Shown piece after piece: positions 15,504 through 22,492 of a DNA stretch of 39,694 nucleotides (positions within the stretch are counted from its first letter, which is position 1; each line of letters opens with the position of its first letter). Below the pieces are notes generated by a model, which saw only the letters and a program-made list of their open reading frames with translations, was not told the origin of the DNA and made no database searches. The position numbers were made by a program, and so were the translations under genes. Source of the stretch: a virus; IMG/VR virus record IMGVR_UViG_3300043100_000068, positions 1-39,694 of that record, one strand, 5' to 3'.

Positions 15504-15918
15504 GCCGATCTCCGTGTTCCTCGTGGAACGGCGGGACGATGGGAACGTGCCCCCGTCGTCCGAAGTAGCGTCGTCCGTCCGCCTGGCGGAAGCACAGCCG
15601 GGCTTCGGCAGGGCGTCGGGGCACCCGCAGGCTCACCACGCGCACGTCGACCAGGCGGGAATCATAGGGGAAGACGATGCCTTGCAGGGGGTCCATAAGC
15701 TCCTTGCATGCGTTGTCCCAATCCATGCGCAGGCTGATAAGCACGACCAACCCTCGCACGTAGGTGGGCATTGTCCAGCCTTGCTCGCGGGCGGCCAGGC
15801 GAGCGAGCGTCGCGACCTTCGCATCGAAGGCGCGGGACTCCGTGGTGCGACGGCCGTCGCGCGTTTTTGAATGATTGCCCGAGACGAAGGGACCCGGGAT
15901 CACCAGCGTGAGCTGCAT
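15430..15918 (-). CDS. RusA-like Holliday junction resolvase
   Basis: A 162-residue protein. The motif RMDWDNACKELMDPLQGIVF at 64-83, then PYDSRLVDV at 84-92, reproduces the RusA pattern: D-x-D-N (D66, D68), K72, D76 and a downstream D86. Most RusA proteins are about 120-140 residues; the extra C-terminus has little resemblance to the family and overlaps a zinc-ribbon gene. The enzyme would resolve branched DNA before packaging. It is the last minus-strand gene before the plus-strand island. Start ATG 15918; the ribosome site is weak. Confidence 0.75.
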   Translation of the reverse strand: MQLTLVIPGPFVSGNHSKTRDGRRTTESRAFDAKVATLARLAAREQGWTMPTYVRGLVVLISLRMDWDNACKELMDPLQGIVFPYDSRLVDVRVVSLRVPRRPAEARLCFRQADGRRYFGRRGHVPIVPPFHEEHGDRHAFSTDILTGANPQGAMPAVYGDG

Positions 15919-15943
15919 GCCGGGAGGGTCTTCCTATCATCGC

Positions 15944-15973
15944 TTGCCTTCCCTGTTCTGCGTACGCTAGAGT
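15944..15973 (+). promoter_or_regulatory. Leaderless promoter for the KGG gene
   Basis: TTGCCT (15944-15949), an 18-bp spacer and TAGAGT (15968-15973), then six bases before ATG 15980. The predicted transcription start coincides with the ATG, and no ribosome site is present. Confidence 0.5.
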
Positions 15974-15979
15974 CTGTCT

Positions 15980-16345
15980 ATGGAGCAAGAAGAGAAACCG
16001 GCCAAGCCCGCCCTCGCTCGCTTTGGGGGGATGACCCAAGCGCAAGCCGGGGCGCTTGGGGGCAAGAAGACGGCCTCAACGCACGGGCACGAGTTCTACC
16101 GCGAGATCGGGCGCAAGGGCGGGAAGGCGACACACGCCGCGCACGGGCACGACTACTATGTGGAGATGGGCAAGCGCGCCGGGAGCAAGGGCGGCAAGGA
16201 AACGCTCTTTCGGCACGGATACGAGCACTTCGAGCATATCGGAGCGCTGAGCGCGAACAAGGCCCAGGAGCGTGTCGCCCAAGCCAAGGCCGCCCGTGCC
16301 GAGTCGACCAGCGGGAAGGGACCCGGTGGATCGACCGATGCCTGA
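15980..16345 (+). CDS. KGG-repeat protein
   Basis: A 121-residue protein with three tandem units of about 22 residues built on [K-G-G or G-K]-x(4-6)-H-G-[HY]-[DE]-[FY], e.g. ASTHGHEFYREIGRKGGKAT. This is the KGG repeat of stress-induced bacterial proteins and fungal con-10. It is hydrophilic and Gly/Lys/His-rich, probably disordered. It is on the strand opposite to the surrounding late genes, with its own leaderless promoter, so it behaves like a moron gene. KGG proteins are linked to desiccation and stress; the role here is unknown. Confidence 0.7.
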   Translation: MEQEEKPAKPALARFGGMTQAQAGALGGKKTASTHGHEFYREIGRKGGKATHAAHGHDYYVEMGKRAGSKGGKETLFRHGYEHFEHIGALSANKAQERVAQAKAARAESTSGKGPGGSTDA

Positions 16346-16499
16346 AACCCCACTCACCGGCGAGGAGATCATCGAGGCCGGGGATAGTTACTTTCTGTCC
16401 GACGATCGCGAGGACAACGTGGTCGATGTCCTCCAGCGGATCGAGAAGCATCTCGTGCGCATCGCCGACGCGTTGGAAGACGAGAAGGCCGCATCCTAA
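16338..16499 (+). CDS. Small acidic protein
   Basis: A 53-residue acidic, helical protein from ATG 16338, overlapping the end of the KGG gene by 8 nt. It begins MPETPLTGEEIIEAGDSYFL and ends in a helix rich in Glu, Asp and Lys. A start 22 codons upstream is possible but would lie mostly inside the KGG gene. Second gene of the plus-strand island; function unknown. Confidence 0.5.
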   Translation: MPETPLTGEEIIEAGDSYFLSDDREDNVVDVLQRIEKHLVRIADALEDEKAAS

Positions 16500-16531
16500 C
16501 GCCCGAGCAGATCGCCGCCTATGAAGCCCGG

Positions 16532-16687
16532 ATGCTGGACCTGGCTCGCTGCTCGCTGCCCGACATGCCCCGCCGCCCGCACATCCGGGTCGATGAGATC
16601 GTCGGATATATCCGCATCCGCCTGTGGAAGAGTCCCCGCATGCGGGGGCCTGCTCTCTTGGAAGTGAGCATCCCCCATGAGCGATGA
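16532..16687 (+). CDS. Small hypothetical protein of the plus-strand island
   Basis: ATG 16532 to TGA 16687 gives 51 residues, MLDLARCSLPDMPRRPHIRV onward. It overlaps the next ATG by 11 nt. The frame is open upstream with L-T-P-E-Q-I-A-A-Y-E-A-R, which would read well as an N-terminus, but no standard start codon is found there. It contains a 14-bp DNA palindrome CCCCGCATGCGGGG (16635-16648). Moderate support only. Confidence 0.4.
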   Translation: MLDLARCSLPDMPRRPHIRVDEIVGYIRIRLWKSPRMRGPALLEVSIPHER

Positions 16688-16901
16688 TCTCGTGACGCAG
16701 CGCGCGATCCGCGAGGGGGTCTTCCCGATCCCTGCGGTCATGGGTGAGATGTGCGGCTTCCATATCGGCCGGCTCAACGAAGGCTGCCGACGGTGCGGCT
16801 TTACCCTGTGCTCGCACTACGGGCTGCCGGAGCCCGCTCCTACGCCTTCTCGGCGGCGGCGAGCTTCTCGCGGTACTGCCGATCCTGGTGCTCCGTGGTG
16901 A
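16677..16901 (+). CDS. Small putative zinc-binding protein
   Basis: A 74-residue protein with C-G-F-H-I-G-R-L-N-E-G-C-R-R-C-G and a following C-x-H (residues about 26-47), a likely zinc site. The C-terminal 25 residues are Pro/Arg-rich and run 62 nt into the convergent minus-strand gene ending at 16840. Last gene of the plus-strand island; no terminator with a T-run is visible after it. Confidence 0.5.
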   Translation: MSDDLVTQRAIREGVFPIPAVMGEMCGFHIGRLNEGCRRCGFTLCSHYGLPEPAPTPSRRRRASRGTADPGAPW

Positions 16902-17328
16902 ACGTCTCCGGGGCAAACTCACGTCGCTTGTAGTTCGCCTGCTTCATATAGTGGGTGAGGGGGAGACTCTTCTCCTCGGGCACACTGATCGGCTTGTCGA
17001 CGCGCTCCCCGCCTGAGGCGACGTGCTGCTGGTACTCAATCGCTTGCCTCTCGTGGGGAAGCAGGTCGGCCTTGGAGGCGAAGTTCACGCCCGAGGCTTG
17101 CTCGATCATGCGCTCCTCCGCTCGTGACTGCGCATAGGGCCTGCCCGTCGCGGGGCTCGTGCCTTGGCGAAGGCGGCGGCGGTCTTCTTGGAAGTTGAAG
17201 CTGTAGACGCGGACTGATGTCTTCATGCACGGGACTTCCCAGTACGTGCAGTCCTCGCCGTGCTCATCGTGAATGCTTTTCCCCAGCACGAGAACGTCGC
17301 ACCACACAGACTCCGGGGCTTCCCCCAT
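16840..17328 (-). CDS. FmdB-like zinc-ribbon protein, probably N-terminally longer
   Basis: 162 residues from ATG 17328. The open frame extends upstream and reads ARYAYACPQHGEFDRFFP before that Met, which restores a typical FmdB-type start (M-x-x-Y-x-Y-x-C-P-x-x-G-x-F-[ED]-x-F). The natural start could therefore be the AUA at 17385, which overlaps the upstream stop as ATAG; no AUG, GUG or UUG exists in that stretch. Downstream are another Cys pair (C-T-Y-W-E-V-P-C) and SVRVYSFNFQEDRRRLRQGT. It sits between the terminase and RusA genes. Function unknown, perhaps regulatory or nucleic-acid binding. Confidence 0.6.
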   Translation of the reverse strand: MGEAPESVWCDVLVLGKSIHDEHGEDCTYWEVPCMKTSVRVYSFNFQEDRRRLRQGTSPATGRPYAQSRAEERMIEQASGVNFASKADLLPHERQAIEYQQHVASGGERVDKPISVPEEKSLPLTHYMKQANYKRREFAPETFTTEHQDRQYREKLAAAEKA

Positions 17329-17381
17329 CGGAAAGAAGCGGTCGAACTCGCCGTGCTGCGGGCAGGCGTAGGCGTATCTCG

Positions 17382-17567
17382 CTATGAGCGCACCGCCGTC
17401 AACGATGCTTTACTCCCTTTGATCTCGATGAGAATGTGCTTCACGCCCTTGTCCTCAACGTGTATCGTGAGAAGCCCCAACCGATCCTCGGGGGTTTCTC
17501 GAATGATGCGCACCAATGTCTCGCGCGGGTGGAAACTCAAGCCTGATTCAATCGCTTCGGTCTTCAC
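17382..17567 (-). CDS. Small hypothetical protein after the large terminase
   Basis: A 61-residue protein from GTG 17567, placed 1 nt after the terminase stop, with GGTGG upstream. It starts MKTEAIESGLSFHPRETLVR (GTG read as Met) and has alternating strands and helices (LLTIHVEDKGVKHILIEIKG). Longer starts would run back into the terminase gene. Unknown family. Confidence 0.6.
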   Translation of the reverse strand: MKTEAIESGLSFHPRETLVRIIRETPEDRLGLLTIHVEDKGVKHILIEIKGSKASLTAVRS

Positions 17568-17568
17568 G

Positions 17569-19638
17569 TTACCACCGTTGATGCCCCGGGGCGGGGACGA
17601 CGTGCAGGTTCTTGAAGAGGGCCGCCGCGATGCCCTGATCGTCGTTGGTGATGCGCGGAGGGCCGGCAAACTTGTTGAGTCCCAAGTCGATCGCGTTGGG
17701 CACGGAGGCTCGCTTTCGTCGCGCGTCGTCGACGAGCATTAGGAAGCGGGGGGTTTGCCGAATCGCAACACACGCCAACCCCGCCGCTACGACCCTGTCG
17801 TCGTGCTGGTTCTTTTTGGCCGTGGAAAAGATCATGCCTTCTTGCTTGAAGTTCGCCATTTCCCGCACCAAATCGGGGCTGGCGATCTCCAAGAACCGCT
17901 CTTGGATCAACCACACCAGGCCCGTGAAGATCAGCGCGCGGTTCTGCTCCTTGGTCCAAAACCCGGGCTTGTCTTTTTTGACCCCCGCTTCGTCCCACTT
18001 CTCTTCGTGCGCGAGGTGCAGGTAGCCCCACTCGTTGGTCATCCGCTTCATGACGATCGAGCCCAAGTGGTTGATCTCGGGCATGATCGTGCAGTTGTTA
18101 TACCAGGCCCCCGCATGCACGCAAAAGTCGGCGAAGTCTTCGGCCCGCACGGCATTGTCGGCATACTCGGCCACCTGGCGGCCGGAGTAGCAGTCAAAGA
18201 TCACCAAGCATGAGGAGTCGCGCTCGTTGCCTCCGGCCGTGTCGCACCCCGCCACATACACATGCCCGGGCTGGGGGGTCTCCCACACGACGAAGCTGCC
18301 GCTTGGTTTCATCGCGAAGGTCGGCTTTTGGTAGTGCTGGTACCCGATCGCGTTCTCAAGGCCAAAGGGGGAGGTCAACGGCGGAAAGACAAGCTCCCCG
18401 TACGCAGGGCCGTTCGTACGCATGGGACGGCCTTGCGTGTCCTCGCGCAGGCCCCAGTGCTCCTTGGCGCGGACGGCGGCGTCGGCCACGCAGGCTTGGA
18501 GGTAGCGCATATCCTCGGCAAAGACGGACTTGCTTCGCAGCATGAAGCAGGTCTGGTCGTCGGAGGGGTACTCCTGATCGAAGGCGTCCTCGTTGCCGTA
18601 GTGCGGGTGCCCGGCTAAGGTCCGCTCGTACCAATACATCTGCGAGCGGTCGACGTCGTGGCCGTCGATCCGCCGACGAATGAGCGACCACCCGGCCTGT
18701 TTTGCCTTGAGCTTCTCGCTCAGTCGCCACTCCGCCGGCGGCGGGAGACTGTACTCGGACGGCATGACGTACCAGGGTAAGAAGATGCCCCAGAACTCCG
18801 CCCCCGGCTCTTTGGTCTCTTCCCATAAGTCATAGAAATCGTTCTGTCCGTTGGGGGTGGATTCGATGATGAGCGAGCACTTGGCGCGGGCGGGGCTGCC
18901 GATGCTGGGCAACTGCGGGGTGAGCGCATCGTTGAGGTCGGTGAGGCTGGGATAGAACGCCCCTTCGGACATGCCGATCAGCCGGGCTGATGAACCACGG
19001 GGGTTGAGGTTTTTGGCGACATGGGTCTCGCCGTGGTTGCGCTTTTCGGCGTAGTAGAGTTCGGCCTTGGGGACCCGGGCGCTCTTGCTTTCGGCCCGCA
19101 GCTTGGGCTTGATCCCGCCCACGTCGGGCAGCCCGTCGTGAAAGATGCGAAAGAACCCGACGATGCGCTTGGCGAGCTGATCTTCGTGCGCCACGTTGAG
19201 GGTGCGCACGTCTTCCCCGGTCCACAAGTGCCAGTGATGCCAGGCGGCAACGAAGGTCGTAATCCCGAGTTGGCGGGCTTTGAGGATGACGAAGAAGCAG
19301 GGCTCGCCGCGGGTGCGGCGGACGACCATGCGGTTCCAGACGACGACTTGCCCCTCGTTCCAGATGAACGGGGTCGTCTCTTGGGTCAGGCGGTTGAGGA
19401 CCCGCAGCAGCAGCGCGCAGTAGGTCGGGTAGTCGGTGCGGCAGATCGCGACGAGTCGGAGAAAGTCGGCCGGGTTGCGGCGGAGAAGCTGCTCCCACCA
19501 GGCCTGGGAGAGTCCTCGGAAGTGGGGGGACTTGTCGGCACGAAAGCCCGGAGGGATGCTCGCGCCGTTGCGTCCGCAGATGTCGAGGGCCTCGCGGTCG
19601 ATCTGCGCGTGAACGCGGTCGGCGGGATCGTATCTCAC
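17569..19638 (-). CDS. Terminase large subunit
   Basis: A 689-residue protein from GTG 19638, which overlaps the GH16 stop as GTGA; the open frame runs further but lies inside the GH16 gene. The ATPase part shows a Walker A-type KARQLGITT at about 120-128 and a Walker B-like LIIESTPNG near 240. The RNase H-like nuclease part shows AGCDTAGGNERDSSCLVIFD with its first metal-binding Asp, and a late DDRVVAAGLAC. Together these are diagnostic of the packaging motor. At 689 residues it is longer than many TerL proteins, mostly through the N-terminal ~110 residues. Confidence 0.9.
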   Translation of the reverse strand: MRYDPADRVHAQIDREALDICGRNGASIPPGFRADKSPHFRGLSQAWWEQLLRRNPADFLRLVAICRTDYPTYCALLLRVLNRLTQETTPFIWNEGQVVVWNRMVVRRTRGEPCFFVILKARQLGITTFVAAWHHWHLWTGEDVRTLNVAHEDQLAKRIVGFFRIFHDGLPDVGGIKPKLRAESKSARVPKAELYYAEKRNHGETHVAKNLNPRGSSARLIGMSEGAFYPSLTDLNDALTPQLPSIGSPARAKCSLIIESTPNGQNDFYDLWEETKEPGAEFWGIFLPWYVMPSEYSLPPPAEWRLSEKLKAKQAGWSLIRRRIDGHDVDRSQMYWYERTLAGHPHYGNEDAFDQEYPSDDQTCFMLRSKSVFAEDMRYLQACVADAAVRAKEHWGLREDTQGRPMRTNGPAYGELVFPPLTSPFGLENAIGYQHYQKPTFAMKPSGSFVVWETPQPGHVYVAGCDTAGGNERDSSCLVIFDCYSGRQVAEYADNAVRAEDFADFCVHAGAWYNNCTIMPEINHLGSIVMKRMTNEWGYLHLAHEEKWDEAGVKKDKPGFWTKEQNRALIFTGLVWLIQERFLEIASPDLVREMANFKQEGMIFSTAKKNQHDDRVVAAGLACVAIRQTPRFLMLVDDARRKRASVPNAIDLGLNKFAGPPRITNDDQGIAAALFKNLHVVPAPGHQRW

Positions 19639-20390
19639 TGCGGCGTGAAACTGGGGTTGGCGAAGATCGCGGTGATGGGGGTGGTGTACACCAGCGGCCC
19701 AAACCAGGCGGGGGTGTTCCCTTCGGTCCACAGGCTCATGTACAGGTTGGTCGGCATCGTCGGCAGGGTGTACTGCGCGGAGGTGTCCGTCGCGACGATC
19801 GCGCCGTCCACCGTCCATTGAATCTCCGTCGGCAGCCACCGAATCCCGTAGAGATGCATGCCCTTGGAGACATCGAAGGGGAGGTTCACGATCTTCACGA
19901 CCCCTTCAATCCCCTTATGGTAGAAGTTCGTGGAGATTTGGGTGTTGTGATCGGAGAGCAGCTCGACGTCGATTTCATCCTGGTTTGCGGCGTAGGTGAA
20001 GAAGGCGGTGTTCGTCCCGCTCGTCGCGTTGGCGGCTTGCATGCTCACTTGGTACAGGCCGTAGCCGTAGGTCTGCGCCGTGTTGAGCTGCCCGGAGGCA
20101 AGGGGCAGCCCGTCGCAGGAGGCCGGGCAGCCGGCGTTATCCAGCGTGATCGTCATGTCCAACCCGTTTGTCGCGATCTGCTTGGCCTCCCAGGCGTTGC
20201 CGTAGAACGGCTCGTTGTTGGAGACGATCCACGCGGGCCAGGGCAAGGGCACGGGAGCCCCCGCCACGGGCGCAGGGGTCGGGGTGGCCGGAGCAACAGG
20301 GGAGGGACGATGCCGCAACGGCATCGGAACGGCGGCAAGCAGCACCACGAGCGGGCAGGCAAACAGGACGGCTTTGGACAGGGCGTTCAT
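19635..20390 (-). CDS. Secreted glycoside hydrolase family 16 endoglucanase
   Basis: A 251-residue protein. Residues 1-23 are an export signal (MNALSKAVLFACPLVVLLAA), followed by a Pro/Ala linker to about 50 and the GH16 domain. The active-site signature is QDEIDVE at 137-143: nucleophile E139, D141, acid/base E143, the no-bulge form found in lichenase-like members. The later block FYHKGIEGVVKIVNLPFDVS and YGIRWLPTEIQWTVDGAIVA is also typical. It should cut beta-1,3/1,4-glucans or a related polysaccharide outside the cytoplasm. It is placed directly before the terminase gene with its own leaderless promoter (TACAAT, then 6 nt, then ATG). Confidence 0.85.
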   Translation of the reverse strand: MNALSKAVLFACPLVVLLAAVPMPLRHRPSPVAPATPTPAPVAGAPVPLPWPAWIVSNNEPFYGNAWEAKQIATNGLDMTITLDNAGCPASCDGLPLASGQLNTAQTYGYGLYQVSMQAANATSGTNTAFFTYAANQDEIDVELLSDHNTQISTNFYHKGIEGVVKIVNLPFDVSKGMHLYGIRWLPTEIQWTVDGAIVATDTSAQYTLPTMPTNLYMSLWTEGNTPAWFGPLVYTTPITAIFANPSFTPQ

Positions 20391-20396
20391 GCGACC

Positions 20397-20405
20397 ATTG
20401 TAGCA
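20397..20405 (-). promoter_or_regulatory. Extended -10, leaderless promoter for the GH16 gene
   Basis: On the minus strand TGCTACAAT ends six bases before ATG 20390. An extended -10 compensates for the lack of a recognisable -35. No ribosome site precedes the ATG, so a leaderless transcript is inferred. Confidence 0.5.
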
Positions 20406-20411
20406 CTCTCT

Positions 20412-20519
20412 TCACGGCAGGACCGATCGCTCGATGAACAGCGCCCCAAAGGCGGCGAGTGCTGCGCTCAACAGGAACCAACACCACGCGGCAAAGCCGT
20501 CATCCCACTCGTCGTGTAT
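20412..20519 (-). CDS. Mini membrane protein, possible AUA start
   Basis: The open frame ends at TGA 20412 and encodes (from AUA 20519) a 35-residue peptide with an acidic start I-H-D-E-W-D-D-G and a membrane span AWCWFLLSAALAAFGALFI, then ERSVLP. No AUG, GUG or UUG is available, but GGAAGG lies 6 nt before the AUA. Either an AUA start is used or this is a decayed gene. It directly precedes GH16; holin-like or export-accessory roles are possible. Confidence 0.35.
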   Translation of the reverse strand: MHDEWDDGFAAWCWFLLSAALAAFGALFIERSVLP

Positions 20520-20607
20520 GACGGGCCTTCCAGATCATGCAGACGGCCATGACGAGTTGCAGCCCCAGATATGCCCGACTCAAGCCCAGGAGGAACTCAT
20601 GCACCAC
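20500..20607 (-). CDS. Mini membrane protein, 35 residues
   Basis: GTG 20607 (or the next GTG, 20604) to TGA 20500. The sequence V-V-H-E-F-L-L-G-L-S-R then AYLGLQLVMAVCMIWKARH shows one membrane span with a basic C-terminus (KARHTRRVG). The start overlaps the upstream stop by 11 nt. Together with the following mini-ORF it forms a pair of single-span proteins upstream of the secreted glucanase. Function unknown. Confidence 0.45.
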   Translation of the reverse strand: MVHEFLLGLSRAYLGLQLVMAVCMIWKARHTRRVG

Positions 20608-20788
20608 GTTTGGGTCGTCCTCGCGTGGGGGTGAGTGACTCGAAGAGTCCTTGCAGGTCGGGCGGGATGGTCGGGATGCCGTAGTGCGCTTCAATCCCCC
20701 GATACGTATGTGTCGGGGGCTGCGGGCCGTCAGACGTGTGCTGCGTCCCACTGCGCAGGGTCTTGAGTTTGATGCCGCGCTTAGACAT
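20597..20788 (-). CDS. Small hypothetical protein, 63 residues
   Basis: ATG 20788 overlaps the upstream stop by 8 nt. The protein starts MSKRGIKLKTLRSGTQHTSD and has Y-R-G-I-E-A-H-Y-G-I-P-T-I-P-P-D in its second half and a basic end RGRPKRGA. It lies between the terminase-small-subunit neighbour and the mini membrane genes. Function unknown. Confidence 0.55.
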   Translation of the reverse strand: MSKRGIKLKTLRSGTQHTSDGPQPPTHTYRGIEAHYGIPTIPPDLQGLFESLTPTRGRPKRGA

Positions 20789-21125
20789 CCGGGGCCCGCA
20801 CCCGACGCGTGCCCTCGCCGACCGGGGTGCCGGCCGCCGCCTCTCGCTGGGCCGCCATCTCCCGCAGCGCCGCCTCCACCGACGCCACGTCGGACATATC
20901 GACATCTCCCTCGCGCATCTCGTCCTTCATCCGGGCAAACAGGTCGATCTCTTCAGGCGCGGGAGGGGCGATGTCGGGAATGCTCGCTCGGGCGAGCGGC
21001 GGCGTTTTCTCCGCATGATCTGCGGCGATGACGGGGCTATTCTCCGCATCCTGCGTGAGCAACCCTTGCATCAGGCCGCGAGCGAAGGCGGCGATGAGTT
21101 CTTGCCGCTCGGTGAACGGCGTCAC
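20781..21125 (-). CDS. Hypothetical helical acidic protein
   Basis: A 114-residue protein beginning MTPFTERQELIAAFARGLMQ, with a helical N-terminus, a Pro-rich centre and an acidic/basic helix (EEIDLFARMKDEMREGDVDM) before a basic end. ATG 21125 overlaps the upstream stop by ATGA. Encoded directly downstream of the probable small terminase. Role unknown. Confidence 0.6.
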   Translation of the reverse strand: MTPFTERQELIAAFARGLMQGLLTQDAENSPVIAADHAEKTPPLARASIPDIAPPAPEEIDLFARMKDEMREGDVDMSDVASVEAALREMAAQREAAAGTPVGEGTRRVRAPDV

Positions 21126-21760
21126 TCCTCGGCTTCTTCCTCATGCTCGTGCTCGGCAAACACGTTGACGTCGCCGTGTTGCGCCGGCCCAAGCGCTCCG
21201 ACGGCGCGAGGATGGTCCTCTGCGACGGAGGGGGGCGCGTGCTTGAGGACGTCGATGTTGAGGTTCACGTTCTCGTTGCGGGAGGGCGGCTGCTCGTGGG
21301 TCATCTCGTAGTAGGCTTTGAGCGCGCTCATGTTCGGGGCGTGTTGGGTCGTGGTGACTTCCACGAAGCCGTCTTCCCCCTCACGCACCTTGGTCACGAC
21401 CGTCGTCGCCTTCCCGCAGGCCAAGGACGCGAGGTTGCGTGCCGCGTCCATGGGGGCGAAGCCCGCGTCGGTGAAGGCCGCTCGCAGGCAATCCCGCACG
21501 GTTTGGTGCGTGAGCATGTTCTCGTACTTGGCCAGGGCGGAGACGGCTTGGCGGTCCTTATCTTTCATCTGCCCGACATTATCCCACGCTTTGCAGGCGG
21601 CGGCGATCTGTCGGCGGGGAGAGAACCCCGTCTCGCCCGCGTCGACGGCGGCGGTGAGCTGCTCGGAGACGGCGTTGAGGAACATGCGTTCGCGCTTGTT
21701 GGGGCCGTCGGTGCGGCGGATGAAGTTGAACTGCGAGGAAAGGGGCTTAGGACTCTGCAT
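21122..21760 (-). CDS. Probable terminase small subunit
   Basis: A 212-residue protein from ATG 21760 with TAGGAG upstream. The helical N-terminal half could hold a DNA-binding domain (RRQIAAACKAWDNVGQMKDK). Residues about 100-175 (FTDAGFAPMDAARNLASLAC and later NMSALKAYYEMTHEQPP, then N-V-N-L-N-I-D-V-L) follow the style of small terminases, where a helical segment about changes in neighbour copy number ends in an N-x-x-x-x-I motif. The acidic tail also fits. It would recognise the packaging site for TerL. Assigned by layout and position. Confidence 0.5.
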   Translation of the reverse strand: MQSPKPLSSQFNFIRRTDGPNKRERMFLNAVSEQLTAAVDAGETGFSPRRQIAAACKAWDNVGQMKDKDRQAVSALAKYENMLTHQTVRDCLRAAFTDAGFAPMDAARNLASLACGKATTVVTKVREGEDGFVEVTTTQHAPNMSALKAYYEMTHEQPPSRNENVNLNIDVLKHAPPSVAEDHPRAVGALGPAQHGDVNVFAEHEHEEEAEE

Positions 21761-22010
21761 AGGCTCCTACTCCAAGCCTCCCACGGAAGCTCTCAAATAA
21801 GGACGGCAAGGGTTCATGCCCGGTTTGGGCGGCCACGATCGCCTCGTTGAGGGCGGCGGACTTGTCCCGCAAGCGCTCTCGTAGCGCCAGGCGTTCGGCT
21901 CGCAGGGCGGCGAGTTGGTCGTTGATTACCAGCAGACGGGCCTGTTCGTGCGCCACCCCTTCGGCCGCAAGGACGATACGCTGCTTTTGCCCTTCGGAGT
22001 AGTCCCTCAC
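21747..22010 (-). CDS. Coiled-coil hypothetical protein
   Basis: An 87-residue protein from GTG 22010, which overlaps the upstream TGA as GTGA. It is one long helix, INDQLAALRAERLALRERLR, then EPLPSLFESFRGRLGVGAYA. Alternating Leu/Arg/Glu suggests coiled coil. The end overlaps the small terminase start by 14 nt. Longer upstream starts would read through the neighbouring gene. Unknown family. Confidence 0.55.
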   Translation of the reverse strand: MRDYSEGQKQRIVLAAEGVAHEQARLLVINDQLAALRAERLALRERLRDKSAALNEAIVAAQTGHEPLPSLFESFRGRLGVGAYAES

Positions 22011-22432
22011 CAGGGGGCCGCCTCGATGACGAGCAGGCCGTCGACGGTCTCCACCACGTTGAGGATGCTGTCGGCATTGCGGGTGGGGTGTTCGGGCTGG
22101 GACCAGCCGGAGATCTTCTTCATCATCTCCGCGCGGCGCTTGGCGGCGAGGGCTTGGAGGACGTTTGGGGTGTCGATCGGATCGGGGGCGCTGTGCTGTA
22201 CGGCGTCCAAAAAGGCGACCGTCGCCGCCTCTTCGGCCATTTGCGCACGCACCAACGCGACGGCAGCCTCCCGCACCGCCGTCATCTTCGTGCAATGATC
22301 GGGGCTTTTGGGACGCACGGCGAACAGCTCCCCGAGCACGTCCTCCGTGAGGATCACGGGCTGCGGACGGCTCCCGTTCTCGGGTTCCTCCTCCGAGCGG
22401 GAGAGCTTGGCGAAGAGGGCTTCGAGGGACAT
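22007..22432 (-). CDS. Hypothetical helical protein
   Basis: A 141-residue protein beginning MSLEALFAKLSRSEEEPENG. The segment ELFAVRPKSPDHCTKMTAVR then EAAVALVRAQM has the F-x(3)-P-x(7)-R-E-A-A spacing seen in some small phage anti-defence (Acb2-like) proteins, but the C-terminal half does not follow, so I treat this as a weak hint only. No other motif is recognised. Coupled to the next gene by GTGA. Confidence 0.55.
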   Translation of the reverse strand: MSLEALFAKLSRSEEEPENGSRPQPVILTEDVLGELFAVRPKSPDHCTKMTAVREAAVALVRAQMAEEAATVAFLDAVQHSAPDPIDTPNVLQALAAKRRAEMMKKISGWSQPEHPTRNADSILNVVETVDGLLVIEAAPW

Positions 22433-22492
22433 GCAGGACTCACTTTCAAAGCGGACGACACACGGGAAGGGCCCCGTGTGATCGGCGCGACG

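Noticed and set aside
16635-16648. 14-bp palindrome CCCCGCATGCGGGG as a terminator
   Set aside because: It has no T-run on either strand and lies in a probable coding frame.
19639-19839. N-terminal extension of the terminase frame
   Set aside because: It lies inside the GH16 gene and its sequence is His/Arg/Asp-rich shadow; the GTGA overlap at 19638 gives the natural start.
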